Positions 18,724-26,328 of a DNA stretch of 47,949 nt are shown in pieces. Where the stretch lies: NCBI GenBank assembly GCA_023381755.1, contig JAMCUF010000037.1, forward strand, positions 7,205-55,153, written 5' to 3'. The notes under the pieces were generated by a model that saw only the letters and a program-made list of their open reading frames with translations, had not been told where the DNA came from and made no database searches. Position 1 is the stretch's first letter, and every line of letters starts with the position of its first letter. The DNA is from Deltaproteobacteria bacterium. GTDB taxonomy: Bacteria; SZUA-79; Acidulodesulfobacterales; Acidulodesulfobacteraceae. A program made the translations under genes and the position numbers.

Positions 18724-20729
18724 TGGATTTGGACGATTATACCCTAAAAAAAAGCGTTGCCCGCACCCCGCTCATTATAAGCGAAAGCTGTGAAATAACG
18801 GTTAATCAGAAGATAAAGGATACTGAAGATACTTACCTTTTAAGGCTTAAAAACCAATTTATAGCGTCAAATTTTAAGCCCGGCCAATTTGTTATGCTTA
18901 AAACGAGCATCTGCGACCTTGGACCGTTATTAAGCAGGCCGTTTTCGATTTTTAACAGATTTAACGGCAATGAATTTGAGGTGTTATACAGAGTTTACGG
19001 AAAGGGAACGGATGTTTTAAGTAAAATTGCGAAGGGTAACTTTTTAAATGTCGTTGGCCCGTTGGGGAATGGTTTTAACTTGAAGCCGGATTTAGGGGAA
19101 TCTAAGAACGGGAAAATCCATGTTTTAATTGCGGGAGGTATCGGCATCGCTCCATTATACTCAATTCCGGGTCATATACTTAATAATTTTAATAATTACC
19201 GATCTCACGATAGTAGCGGGGATAACACCTTGGATAATGAATACGACGATAATAAGAATGGTAAGAACAAGAGGGATAAGGTAGTTTTATATTACGGCGC
19301 AAGGAAGGCTGAGGAACTTTACTTCAGGTATAGTATTCATTCAAGGTTTGACGAGGTTTATTTTGCGACCGACGACGGATCGTTTGGATTTAAGGGAAGC
19401 GTGGTCGAATTACTATTTTACGATATAAATACGGGTGTTTATTCAGGTAAAAATTATGAAGACGCCCCTTTCTTTACCTCATTTTATTCTTGCGGTCCAA
19501 AACCAATGCTGAAAGCATTGGTTAATAGATTTGAAGATGCCAAACTTTTAGAAAAATTGCAGTTATCTCTGGAGGAAAGTTTTGGATGCGGCATGGGAGT
19601 TTGCCTTGGATGCGTGATAAAATGCAAGGATTTTAGCGGCGGCGGTTCAAATTTTGTTTATAAAAGGGTCTGCCGGGACGGGCCGGTTTTTTATGCCGGC
19701 GGGTTATACGGCTTTTCCAGTAAATTTGCGGGTAAAGATAATGATTTAAAAACAGCGCCTCAAGAAACGGGCAACGGGCGAGATTTAAATAAAAACCTGA
19801 ACACAAACCTTTCAGTTAAACTTGGGGATTTAAAACTCCGTTATCCAATTATGCCCGCATCGGGGACATTCGGATACGGCGAAGAGTTTATAAATGTGGT
19901 GGACTATACATATTTTGGAGCGCTTGTGACTAAAGGGATTTCGTTGAGTCCGTCCGAAGGAAACGAAATGCCAAGAATTTGCGAGTCGTCCTGCGGTTTA
20001 ATTAACTCTATCGGACTTCAAAACGTCGGATTTGAAAGATTCAGAGATGAAAAACTTCCGATTTTAAGGCATTTTAATAAGCCTATAATCGTAAATTTTT
20101 TTGGCAAGAGCGCAGAGGAATACGCAAGTCTTGCCGGAATGTTATCGCGGCTTGATGGAGTTAGTGCCCTGGAGGCAAATATTTCATGTCCCAATATTAA
20201 AGAAGGCGGGCGGTCTTTCGGAGCCGATCCGCAGATTGTTTACGAGTTGATTTCATCCGTCAAGGAGGCTATAGGCGGTAATTTACCCTTAATAGCAAAG
20301 CTTTCCCCCATGGTGGCCGATATATCTTTTATTGCCGAGGTTTGCGAGAAAGCAGGGGCCGATATTATATCTTTAATAAATACAATTCCCGCCGCTTCTA
20401 TAGATATAAAAAACAAAAGTTTTAAATTAGGCGGGGGTTTTGGCGGGCTTTCTGGTCCCGCGGTTAAGCCGGTTGCCTTAAAACTTGTGAACGATGTTTA
20501 TAGTAGCGTGAGGATCCCCGTTATAGGAATGGGTGGAATAAGTTCATGGGAAGATGCGGTGGAATTTTTCTTGGCCGGTGCTACCGCGGTTGCGGTGGGG
20601 ACTTATTCGTTTATAAATCCTAAAATAATTCCGCAAATAGTTGAAGGGGTTAAGGGATATTTAACGGATAACGGATTTAACGATATTTACGATATAATCG
20701 GGTTCGTAAATAAAAATAAGGATGATTAA
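18723..20729 (+). CDS. fused dihydroorotate dehydrogenase: electron-transfer subunit (PyrK) + class 1B catalytic subunit (PyrD)
   Basis: One 668-aa polypeptide joins both subunits of the NAD+-dependent dihydroorotate dehydrogenase, which oxidises dihydroorotate to orotate. Residues ~20-330 are PyrK-like: FAD motif RPFSIFN (72-78), NAD motif GGIGIAPL (138-145) and four [2Fe-2S] cysteines C289, C294, C297 and about C317. After a linker (about 335-362) residues 363-668 are PyrDB-like: MPASGTFGYGEEF, TKGISLSP, NSIGLQNVG, catalytic Cys489 in NISCPN, and GMGGISSWEDA. No stop or frameshift lies at the junction. Normally the two are separate, often overlapping genes. A 30-residue Asn/Asp-rich insert lies at about 155-187 of the FAD/NAD part. 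GTG start overlaps the upstream gene. Confidence 0.93.
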   Translation: MDLDDYTLKKSVARTPLIISESCEITVNQKIKDTEDTYLLRLKNQFIASNFKPGQFVMLKTSICDLGPLLSRPFSIFNRFNGNEFEVLYRVYGKGTDVLSKIAKGNFLNVVGPLGNGFNLKPDLGESKNGKIHVLIAGGIGIAPLYSIPGHILNNFNNYRSHDSSGDNTLDNEYDDNKNGKNKRDKVVLYYGARKAEELYFRYSIHSRFDEVYFATDDGSFGFKGSVVELLFYDINTGVYSGKNYEDAPFFTSFYSCGPKPMLKALVNRFEDAKLLEKLQLSLEESFGCGMGVCLGCVIKCKDFSGGGSNFVYKRVCRDGPVFYAGGLYGFSSKFAGKDNDLKTAPQETGNGRDLNKNLNTNLSVKLGDLKLRYPIMPASGTFGYGEEFINVVDYTYFGALVTKGISLSPSEGNEMPRICESSCGLINSIGLQNVGFERFRDEKLPILRHFNKPIIVNFFGKSAEEYASLAGMLSRLDGVSALEANISCPNIKEGGRSFGADPQIVYELISSVKEAIGGNLPLIAKLSPMVADISFIAEVCEKAGADIISLINTIPAASIDIKNKSFKLGGGFGGLSGPAVKPVALKLVNDVYSSVRIPVIGMGGISSWEDAVEFFLAGATAVAVGTYSFINPKIIPQIVEGVKGYLTDNGFNDIYDIIGFVNKNKDD

Positions 20730-20761
20730 CTTGAAATATTTTAAAAATAATAAACTAAGAA

Positions 20762-21451
20762 ATGGCGGGTAAGAGTAAGGATTCTATCGAATTTGAATAT
20801 AAAAGCGATGTTTTACTGACGATTTATAATATTTTGCTCGATAAATTCGGGCAGATGAACTGGTGGCCTGCAAAATCCGACTTTGAGGTTATAATTGGGG
20901 CGATATTAACGCAAAACACAAGCTGGAAGAACGCGGAAAAGGCTCTAAATAATCTGAATACACATAATCTCTTATCTTTTAAAGCCATTTATGAAATAGA
21001 TTTGGATTTGTTAAAACTCTATATTAAACCTTCGGGGTATTACAATCAAAAGGCGATAAAAATTAAAGAATTTATCAATTTCGCCAAAAGGGAGTATAAT
21101 TTTTCCCTTGAATTGATGAAAAAAGAGGATGCGTTTGCGATGAGGGAAAAACTTCTGGGGATTTTCGGCATAGGCAAAGAGACGGCGGATAGTATTCTCT
21201 TGTATGCGTTTAAAAAACCCGTATTTGTTATAGACGCATATACCAGAAGAATACTTGAAAGGCATAATATAATTAAAGGCGCTTTGAAAGAGAAGTATGA
21301 AAAGCTGCAAAGATTATTTATGGCCAATATTATGCCGGATGAAGCAAATGTTAAGGTATATAATGAATATCATGCTTTAATTGTAATGGCCGGCAAAATG
21401 TTTTGCAAGAGAACGCCGTTGTGTGGTGATTGCCCTTTAAAAGAATTATAA
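20762..21451 (+). CDS. HhH-GPD DNA glycosylase, MagIII/endonuclease III-like
   Basis: A 229-aa base-excision repair glycosylase. The start block (VIIGAILTQNTSWKNAEKAL) and the helix-hairpin-helix FGIGKETADSILLYA with catalytic Asp in VIDAYTRR match the MagIII-type branch. At the place of the EndoIII catalytic Lys there is Glu (GKETA), so a monofunctional glycosylase without lyase activity is expected, as for H. pylori MagIII acting on 3-methyladenine. The C-terminus has three cysteines (CKRTPLCGDC) of an iron-sulfur cluster but ends before a fourth. It is 32 bases after pyrKD. Confidence 0.88.
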   Translation: MAGKSKDSIEFEYKSDVLLTIYNILLDKFGQMNWWPAKSDFEVIIGAILTQNTSWKNAEKALNNLNTHNLLSFKAIYEIDLDLLKLYIKPSGYYNQKAIKIKEFINFAKREYNFSLELMKKEDAFAMREKLLGIFGIGKETADSILLYAFKKPVFVIDAYTRRILERHNIIKGALKEKYEKLQRLFMANIMPDEANVKVYNEYHALIVMAGKMFCKRTPLCGDCPLKEL

Positions 21452-21522
21452 GCAAAGGCTTAGCGGTGCTTAAAACTGCCTGAAGATTTCCGCGCAATTT
21501 TATAATTTTATGGAATAATACT

Positions 21523-21927
21523 ATGTTATCCGATAAAGAGCTTGTTCGGTTGGCGGGCTTTGTGTTATATTTTCATTTGCTTGTCATACTGTTTATTATT
21601 TTTGGTTTTGTCTCGATTCCTTTAGGCGTAAAATTAAAATGGAAATTTATAAACGAATTCTGGTGGAGATTAACCCATCTGGTTTCTATGGTTATAGTGA
21701 CAGTGCAGGCTATATTGGGCGATGCATGCTTTCTTACCGATATCCAGAGTGATTTATTACAGACGGCGGGAAAAAGGGGTTATAGAGTTCCTTTCATTCA
21801 AACATATGTGGACAGATTGGTTTATTATAATTTTCCTGTATGGGCATTTTCGATTGTATATGTAATATTATTTGTTTATACCATATATTTATGGTTTAAA
21901 GCCCCGCCCAAAATCCATTTTAAATAG
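21523..21927 (+). CDS. DUF2784 membrane protein
   Basis: A 134-aa integral membrane protein of unknown function. The DUF2784 pattern is recognisable: an N-terminal helix with the LYFHLLVILFIIFGF segment, FWWRLTHLVSMVIVTVQAILGDACFLTDIQ, then a periplasmic or loop segment and YYNFPVWAFSIVYVILFVYTIYLWF. Three to four transmembrane helices are visible. The 3' end abuts a decayed IS256 transposase on the opposite strand, and the two reading frames overlap slightly, so the last residues may have been altered by that insertion. It ends the conserved + strand block before the mobile-element scar. Confidence 0.85.
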   Translation: MLSDKELVRLAGFVLYFHLLVILFIIFGFVSIPLGVKLKWKFINEFWWRLTHLVSMVIVTVQAILGDACFLTDIQSDLLQTAGKRGYRVPFIQTYVDRLVYYNFPVWAFSIVYVILFVYTIYLWFKAPPKIHFK

Positions 21928-22244
21928 CAAAACTTTCTTGCATGTCGTATTATTGAAGAATCTATCGAGTTGGATAAAGACTTAACGGCGGACGGAAAAT
22001 CCTTATCGTATTTATTTTTAAATTCTTTGAAAAATTCCATAGCTTTATCTTTAGACGTGGCATAGAATATTGACCTTAAGCCGTCGGCAACCTCTTTTTT
22101 GTGCTTTACCTGCACCTTGGATAATACATTTCTAGCAAGGTGAACTTGGCATCTTTGAACCGAAGAATTATAAAATTCTTCTTTAAAAACCTTCTCTAAG
22201 CCGGATAGCCCGTCCATTATGCCGATTTCAATATGTCTAAAAAT
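21905..22244 (-). pseudogene. IS256-family (mutator type) transposase fragment
   Basis: About 110 residues from the middle of a DDE transposase: FRHIEIGIMDGLSGLEKVF containing the second catalytic Asp region, followed by the family hallmark QRCQVHLARNVLSKV, KKEVADGLRSIFYA and DFPSAVKSL. The N-terminal half with the first Asp and the C-terminal part with the catalytic Glu are missing; the frame opens after a stop near 22245 and loses similarity near 21930. No terminal inverted repeats can be paired, and the fragment is non-functional. It butts against the DUF2784 gene, marking the edge of the remnant zone. Confidence 0.85.
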
Positions 22245-22358
22245 TTAATATAAATCTATATTTTTCCGCTTGCAACTAAACACCCGTTCCGGAAATTACC
22301 CAACACTAAATTTAATCTAAATTGCTGGTGTATTTAACACTGTTGCTAAATAGAGCGG

Positions 22359-22883
22359 TTATTTTTCTTTTTCTGTTTTAAACCCTATTTTCCGGACTTG
22401 TTTTTCCGGCGGGGACATTAATTCTTTTATGGCATTGAAAACGATTTTAAATTGAGAATCGTATTTCTTTTCCATTTCTTCTATTTTTTGCTTTAAGTCT
22501 TTATGAGAGATAAGCATTTCCCTTAGTTTCACAAACGCCCTGACAACGAAGATGCTCATCTCGACTGCTCTTGGCGAGTTAAGAATCGTTGCCGCCATAA
22601 TTGCGCCATGTTCGGTAAAAGCGTAAGGCAAATATTTAGAATGCTGTCCGCGTCCTTTCTTTAAGGTCGCAATTTGCGACCTTAAAGAGTCGGCTTCTTC
22701 TTTTGCAAGGACGAACATAAAATCTTCGGGAAAGCGTTCTATATTCCTTCTGACCTGCTCGTTCAACCTTTTAGTAGAAACACCGTATAATTCCGCAAGG
22801 TCGTTATCGAGCATAACTTTCTTATTGCGAATAAAATAAATTTTGTTTTCGATAAATTCAACCGGGATATTGTAATTTGGCAT
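22359..22883 (-). CDS. ORF6N domain-containing protein
   Basis: A 174-aa protein with an N-terminal ORF6N (KilA-N-like) DNA-binding domain: VMLDNDLAELYGVSTKRLNEQVRRNIERFPEDFMF, then YAFTEHGAIMAATILNSPRAVEMS and a C-terminal coiled coil (LKQKIEEMEKKYDSQFKIV). Proteins of this type are frequent on prophages and mobile islands, where they are thought to act as regulators or antirepressors; the exact function is unknown. It lies among insertion-sequence debris and is probably cargo of the element that used the nearby tRNA-Pro. The reading frame is intact. Confidence 0.9.
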   Translation of the reverse strand: MPNYNIPVEFIENKIYFIRNKKVMLDNDLAELYGVSTKRLNEQVRRNIERFPEDFMFVLAKEEADSLRSQIATLKKGRGQHSKYLPYAFTEHGAIMAATILNSPRAVEMSIFVVRAFVKLREMLISHKDLKQKIEEMEKKYDSQFKIVFNAIKELMSPPEKQVRKIGFKTEKEK

Positions 22884-22927
22884 ATTTAAAATAGTATAAA
22901 ATATTTTTATAATTTACAACTTTTTAT

Positions 22928-22980
22928 TGTCAACGGCAATCTAAAAGTGCACCACATCGGCGGAGTAAAAATGCACCAGT
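22928..22980. mobile_element. IS21-like end sequence (remnant)
   Basis: TGTCAACGGC followed by two copies of AAAARTGCACCA (22943-22954 and 22967-22978) separated by CATCGGCGGAGT. Such repeated GTGCACCA words next to a TGTCAAC tip are typical of IS21-family termini, where they are transposase-binding sites. No istA or istB is present. It lies within a 459-base stretch (22884-23342) with no intact gene. Recognition is from memory of family ends, so confidence is moderate. Confidence 0.45.
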
Positions 22981-23079
22981 AAGTTAATTTAAAATAGCTA
23001 AGTTACCATAGGTTATATTTTCCTCCTTTAATTAGCGTTAATGGTGTTATCCGCTATTTTATTATTTTTAGTTAAGGAA

Positions 23080-23126
23080 TAGACAAATTAAAAGTTATTT
23101 ATGTATAGACATTTTAAAAGTTATTA
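23080..23126. repeat. 26-base-period direct repeat
   Basis: TAGACAAATTAAAAGTTATT at 23080-23099 recurs as TAGACATTTTAAAAGTTATT at 23106-23125, differing at two positions. Spaced repeats like this resemble the multiple transposase-binding sites at insertion-sequence ends. They lie 20 bases before a promoter-like site. Confidence 0.45.
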
Positions 23127-23145
23127 ACAAGAGAAAAAAAAATAC

Positions 23146-23174
23146 TTGACAATCGTTTTTGATGAGAGTAAGGT
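23146..23174 (+). promoter_or_regulatory. orphan sigma70-type promoter in the remnant zone
   Basis: TTGACA at 23146-23151, a 17-base spacer and TAAGGT at 23169-23174. An AAAAGGAGAA ribosome-binding site and an ATG follow at 23214. It drives only an 18-codon reading frame, so it is probably what is left of a deleted gene. Confidence 0.5.
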
Positions 23175-23213
23175 ATCGCCTAAAATTAAAATAACAAAAA
23201 AGGAGAATTAGCC

Positions 23214-23270
23214 ATGATTAAAAATGAAAAAAGATTGCGCTCAATAAAAAAGGATATCAGTAAGGGGTAG
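23214..23270 (+). pseudogene. gene start without a body (18 codons)
   Basis: A promoter, an AAAAGGAG ribosome-binding site eight bases upstream and an ATG begin the peptide MIKNEKRLRSIKKDISKG, then a stop. The basic start resembles the N-termini of HigA-like antitoxins (MIKNERQYRITK type), but 18 residues do not allow assignment. It may be a genuine micro-protein or, more probably, the 5' stub of a deleted gene. Confidence 0.3.
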
Positions 23271-23342
23271 TTAGACTGTATCCATACATATGGGCAAAAT
23301 CTATCTGCTCTATATTATTAAATATTTCATTGATTTTCATAT

Positions 23343-23815
23343 TCATTTTCCTTTAAATTCTGGCTCCAGTTTATTTAAAGTTTCCTGTGTTAATAAGCTG
23401 AAAAACATCTTCTTGCTTGCCGAATGTAATTTATTAAGGCTAATTTTGAGATTATCCCATGAATTTTTTTCGTCCAACTGATTATCAATAGTATCAATAT
23501 CCACCAAAACCCCTCTATGCTTTTCGCTTTCTCCTTGATTTATAACCTCGGCGGGTGAAGTAATTCCAATTATATGGCTTATATCACCTTCGATAATCTC
23601 TGTACGAAATTGTATAGGCTGATTGATAATTTTAATATTTTTAATATTTAAATTAAAATTAAGACAACTCAAATCAGCAGGCAATATTTCAATTAAATCA
23701 ACATATTTCAATGAATATCTTTCGATTTTATCAATCAAACCAGTATTTTGAATTGCCTTGGCTAGATTAAATATGTCTTTTGAAAATATTTTCCATCCAG
23801 GGTAAGGGCGACGAC
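23343..23815 (-). pseudogene. TIGR04255-like protein, C-terminal remnant
   Basis: The open frame reads GWKIFSKDIFNLAKAIQNTG-LIDKIERYSLKYVDLIEIL and ends VLVDIDTIDN...LLTQETLNKLEP. This order of blocks matches the C-terminal half of the sporadic TIGR04255 family (usually about 250 aa, unknown function). The N-terminal half is missing: around 23815 the sequence switches into an integrase reading frame, so a deletion has joined two unrelated genes. A TTG at 23738 could start a 131-aa product, but no ribosome-binding site supports it. Family recognition is by pattern only. Confidence 0.6.
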
Positions 23816-24090
23816 AACTCAGGGAAATGATTAGCGGCGGTAGTCCTTATTTCTTTAGTCTTTATAGAAACGTTTTGATTTTCGATATATTCTTTGAAAA
23901 TATCACGAAAGATATATTTGCCCGCATTTTTAATCGGCAAATTAAATCGGTTTCGGACTATATCTGAATGAATAGCCGAAGCTATCTCCTGGCCGGTTTC
24001 TTTATCTTTGGTTTTACAGGAGTATTGATAATGCTTACTGTCAAGCCTGAACTCGCACCAGTAAACCTGTCCACGCTTGTAAATTCTCAT
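23767..24090 (-). pseudogene. phage-type tyrosine integrase, N-terminal stub
   Basis: A 107-codon frame. Residues 1-92 are an integrase N-terminus: MRIYKRGQVYWCEFRLDSK, then a core-binding start with IFKEYIENQN and HFPEL. The last 15 codons are foreign sequence out of frame with the TIGR04255-like remnant. The catalytic domain with the R-H-R-Y residues is absent, so it is inactive. Its start lies 130 bases from the 3' end of tRNA-Pro and points away from it, the standard layout of an integrase next to its tRNA attachment site. Confidence 0.8.
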
Positions 24091-24221
24091 ATTAATTTAC
24101 CGTAAAAAATGTATGCGTTTTTGTATGCAAAATTCGTTAAAATTGATTAAATTTTATCAAAATTTAGAAATTATGCCAAGATAGGATATTGCTTGAAAGG
24201 CTTAAATACTGCGGTTTTGAA

Positions 24222-24298
24222 TGGTCGGGACGACAGGATTTGAACCTGCGACCCCCTGCACCCCATGCAGGTGCGCTACCGAACTGCGCCACGTCCCG
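24222..24298 (-). tRNA. tRNA-Pro (anticodon GGG)
   Basis: The - strand folds as a 77-base tRNA with acceptor CGGGACG/CGTCCCG, a D-arm (GCGCAGTTCGGTAGCGC), anticodon stem CCTGC/GCAGG with loop ATGGGGT, T-arm GCAGGTTCAAATCCTGT and an encoded CCA. The anticodon GGG reads CCC proline codons. Its 3' end faces a decayed integrase gene, so it is the likely attachment site of the former island; no second copy of its 3' end is seen in the window. Confidence 0.97.
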
Positions 24299-24420
24299 GT
24301 ATAATAAAAGCAGTTGTCCGCATCAAAGAGAATAATCTAAAAAAAACACGAAAAGTAAATGAAAATAACTAATTGAAATTATACACCTTGACGAAAAATT
24401 GTCAAGTTTATAGTGGGTAC

Positions 24421-24448
24421 TTGAAAATTATAAAAACTGTGATATCAT
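24421..24448 (+). promoter_or_regulatory. promoter region of hsp20
   Basis: TTGAAA (24421-24426), a 16-base spacer and TATCAT (24443-24448). The -35 reads CTTGAA with its preceding base, compatible with sigma70 or sigma32, but no CCCCAT-type -10 is present. An upstream inverted repeat TTGAC-N8-GTCAA lies at 24389-24406. In the ~110-base leader TGGAC (24494-24498) pairs with GTCCA (24505-24509). No CIRCE element was found. Confidence 0.45.
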
Positions 24449-24560
24449 TAAAACAGAAGGGTAGAATGAAATAAAGAATAAAGAAAAAGGGAGTGGACAA
24501 GCTGGTCCAATAAAAAATGTTAATAAAAACAGAGATTATTAAGAGTTGGAGGTGGTATTT

Positions 24561-24998
24561 ATGGCTAACGTTTCTATTTGGGATCCGGTTAGCAACATTA
24601 GAAGTGATTTTGAAAAGCTGTTTTCGGATTTTTTTCCCGCCAGCGTTAAAAGAATATGGGGGTATGAGCCTGGTTTAATAGAGCCTGCCGCCGATGTGCT
24701 GGAAAAGGAAGATATGATAGTAGTAAGAGCCGAGCTTCCCGGGGTTTCGAAAGACGAGGTTAAAATTGAGGTCCATGAAAACAGGCTTATATTAAAGGGT
24801 AAACACAAGACGGAAAAAGAAGAGAAAAAAGAAGACTTTTATAGGAAGGAGATCGAATGCGGGTCATTTTATAGAAGCATCGGGCTTCCTTCCGATGTCG
24901 ATGCGGCTTCGGCGAAAGCATCTATGAAGGATGGCATTTTAGAGGTTACTCTAAAAAAGGCGGCTGAAGCAAAGCCAGTTGCCATAGAAGTTAAATAA
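24561..24998 (+). CDS. Hsp20/alpha-crystallin family small heat-shock protein
   Basis: A 145-aa ATP-independent holdase that binds unfolding proteins. The ATG at 24561 was chosen over an upstream TTG because GGAGGTGG (24548-24555) sits five bases before it and the product starts typically (MANVSIWDPVSNIRSDFEKLF). The alpha-crystallin domain spans about residues 40-135 (ADVLEKEDMIVVRAELPGVSKDEVKIEVHENRLILKG shows its strands) and includes the conserved A-x-x-x-n-GvL pattern as ASMKDGILEVTLKK. It is a single-gene unit just past tRNA-Pro, on the opposite strand. Confidence 0.95.
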   Translation: MANVSIWDPVSNIRSDFEKLFSDFFPASVKRIWGYEPGLIEPAADVLEKEDMIVVRAELPGVSKDEVKIEVHENRLILKGKHKTEKEEKKEDFYRKEIECGSFYRSIGLPSDVDAASAKASMKDGILEVTLKKAAEAKPVAIEVK

Positions 24999-25195
24999 TT
25001 AACCGGGGGCCTTAAGAATGGCCAAAGCAGGGCTTGCTAAATGCGGAGCTGCGTAGATGATGTGGAAGCATATGCTTTTATATGTTTTTTCGGCGGAGAT
25101 GAAAACAGCTATTGTTGGGCTAATGTTGCAACGATGAGGTAATCTCAATAATGATAATTTAGTAGATGAAAAATTCAGGGAAGAACGAGTGCGGT
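24999..25195. other. non-coding interval after hsp20
   Basis: No ORF of note. A weak hairpin AAGCATAT/ATATGTTT (about 25066-25088) followed by T residues may terminate hsp20. GGCC words flanking TTAAGAAT at 25008-25023 are self-complementary. No RNA family was recognised. Confidence 0.3.
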
Positions 25196-25275
25196 AAATG
25201 CCGGCCGCAGGCCAGTTTAATGCTTAACTTTAAGCACGTTAATCGCTAATAACCAGGGCCCGGCCGGCATTTTTG
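25196..25275. terminator. long hairpin between convergent hsp20 and tetR
   Basis: AAATGCCGGCCG (25196-25207) pairs perfectly over 12 bases with CGGCCGGCATTT (25261-25272), followed by TTTGCATT. The 53-base loop holds a nested hairpin TGCTTA-ACTT-TAAGCA (25220-25235) and GCAGGCC/GGGCC words. Between convergent genes it may act as a two-way terminator, but the loop is long for that, so a structured RNA or repeat is also possible. Confidence 0.5.
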
Positions 25276-25321
25276 CATTAAAGGTTTTTATTATTTCTTA
25301 GATTATTTCTTAGGATGTTTC

Positions 25322-25906
25322 TTAGGAATTGTCTCTTAAGGATTGAAGGTAATCTTTAAGAGTGGCAAAACAATCTTCTAAAACCATTTCACTATGAGAA
25401 TACTTTGAAAGCATAACGCACCCTTCAAACGAGCCCACAATAAAATTGCTTATGTTCTTTACGTTTAAATCCTGTCTAATTATGCCGGAAGATTTAGCGG
25501 CTTCGATAGCTTTTTCAATAGAAGATTGCCATAGAATCATTATTTCATTTACATGTTTTGATAAAGCTTTGTCCTTGGCTGAAAGTTCTAGCACGAGGTT
25601 TCCAACAGGACATCCCGTCCTGGCGAGCTCTTTAGCCTTATGTTTATAAATATTATCTATAACAAGGCACAACTCGCCGATCTGGTCTTTAGCTTTATAT
25701 ATACCGCCCCACGTATTTATATACGAAGGCTTTATCATCTCTTGGATTACGGCAATGACGATATCCTTTTTCGACTTAAAATGATAATACAGGCAACCCT
25801 TAGTGGCGTTTATTTTATCAATTATATTTTGAATGCTTGTGCCGTCGTATCCATTCTTTAGCAGCAGGCTGTACGTAACATCTAAAATCTCGCTTCTTTT
25901 TAGCAA
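25322..25906 (-). CDS. TetR/AcrR family transcriptional regulator
   Basis: A 194-aa repressor-type protein. The N-terminal helix-turn-helix is TSIQNIIDKINATKGCLYYHFKSKKDI (residues 23-49). The C-terminal ligand domain contains the RTGCPVGNLVLEL block typical of the YcdC/AcuR-like subgroup, with cysteines at 38, 80 and 99. It lies 22 bases downstream of the dsrE-like gene on the same strand, so both are likely one transcript, and an operator-like palindrome overlaps their promoter. Autoregulation and control of dsrE are therefore likely; the inducer is unknown. Confidence 0.93.
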   Translation of the reverse strand: MLKRSEILDVTYSLLLKNGYDGTSIQNIIDKINATKGCLYYHFKSKKDIVIAVIQEMIKPSYINTWGGIYKAKDQIGELCLVIDNIYKHKAKELARTGCPVGNLVLELSAKDKALSKHVNEIMILWQSSIEKAIEAAKSSGIIRQDLNVKNISNFIVGSFEGCVMLSKYSHSEMVLEDCFATLKDYLQSLRDNS

Positions 25907-25928
25907 CTTCTCACCTGAATAAAAACCA

Positions 25929-26279
25929 TTAGAAGATTAACGGCTGATAGCCTTCGGCCATCAAACCCGCAATTGCCTGTCCCGCATGAACAAGCTCGAT
26001 TTTTTTATCCGTTAATATAGGAGCAATCCCATACCCTTCGGCAATAGCCACGCATGCCTGAGGGTTAATATTGTTTGCAAGCACTTGAGTATATGCCTCT
26101 AGAATATCCTTATCGTCGGTTTTAGCAATAAAATCTTCCCCCGGTCCCAAAAATATAACTTTAACATCCTCAAATGCGCCGCCATTCTTTGTCCTCCATG
26201 CAAGATTAAGACCCACCTTAACTTTCGCCAGATCATCCGCACCTGATAAAATAATAATTAAAGCTTTTGCTTTTGACAT
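25929..26279 (-). CDS. DsrE/DsrF-like family protein
   Basis: A 116-aa single-domain protein of the DsrE/F/H sulfur-carrier fold: KALIIILSGADD at the first strand, KVGLNLAWRTKNGG, KVIFLGPGEDF, and INPQACVAIAEGYGI with one conserved-position Cys (Cys76), then GYQPLIF at the end. Related proteins accept or relay sulfane sulfur, but no dsr or tus genes are here, so a role in sulfur trafficking is inference. A clear Shine-Dalgarno (AGGAGG) precedes the ATG. It is the first gene of the dsrE-tetR operon. Confidence 0.85.
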   Translation of the reverse strand: MSKAKALIIILSGADDLAKVKVGLNLAWRTKNGGAFEDVKVIFLGPGEDFIAKTDDKDILEAYTQVLANNINPQACVAIAEGYGIAPILTDKKIELVHAGQAIAGLMAEGYQPLIF

Positions 26280-26328
26280 AAAAACCTCCTTAATTCAGTT
26301 AATTAAATTAATTTATTAAATTTCCTAC

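Noticed and set aside
24389-24406. CIRCE element before hsp20
   Set aside because: The inverted repeat TTGAC-N8-GTCAA does not match the TTAGCACTC/GAGTGCTAA arms of CIRCE.
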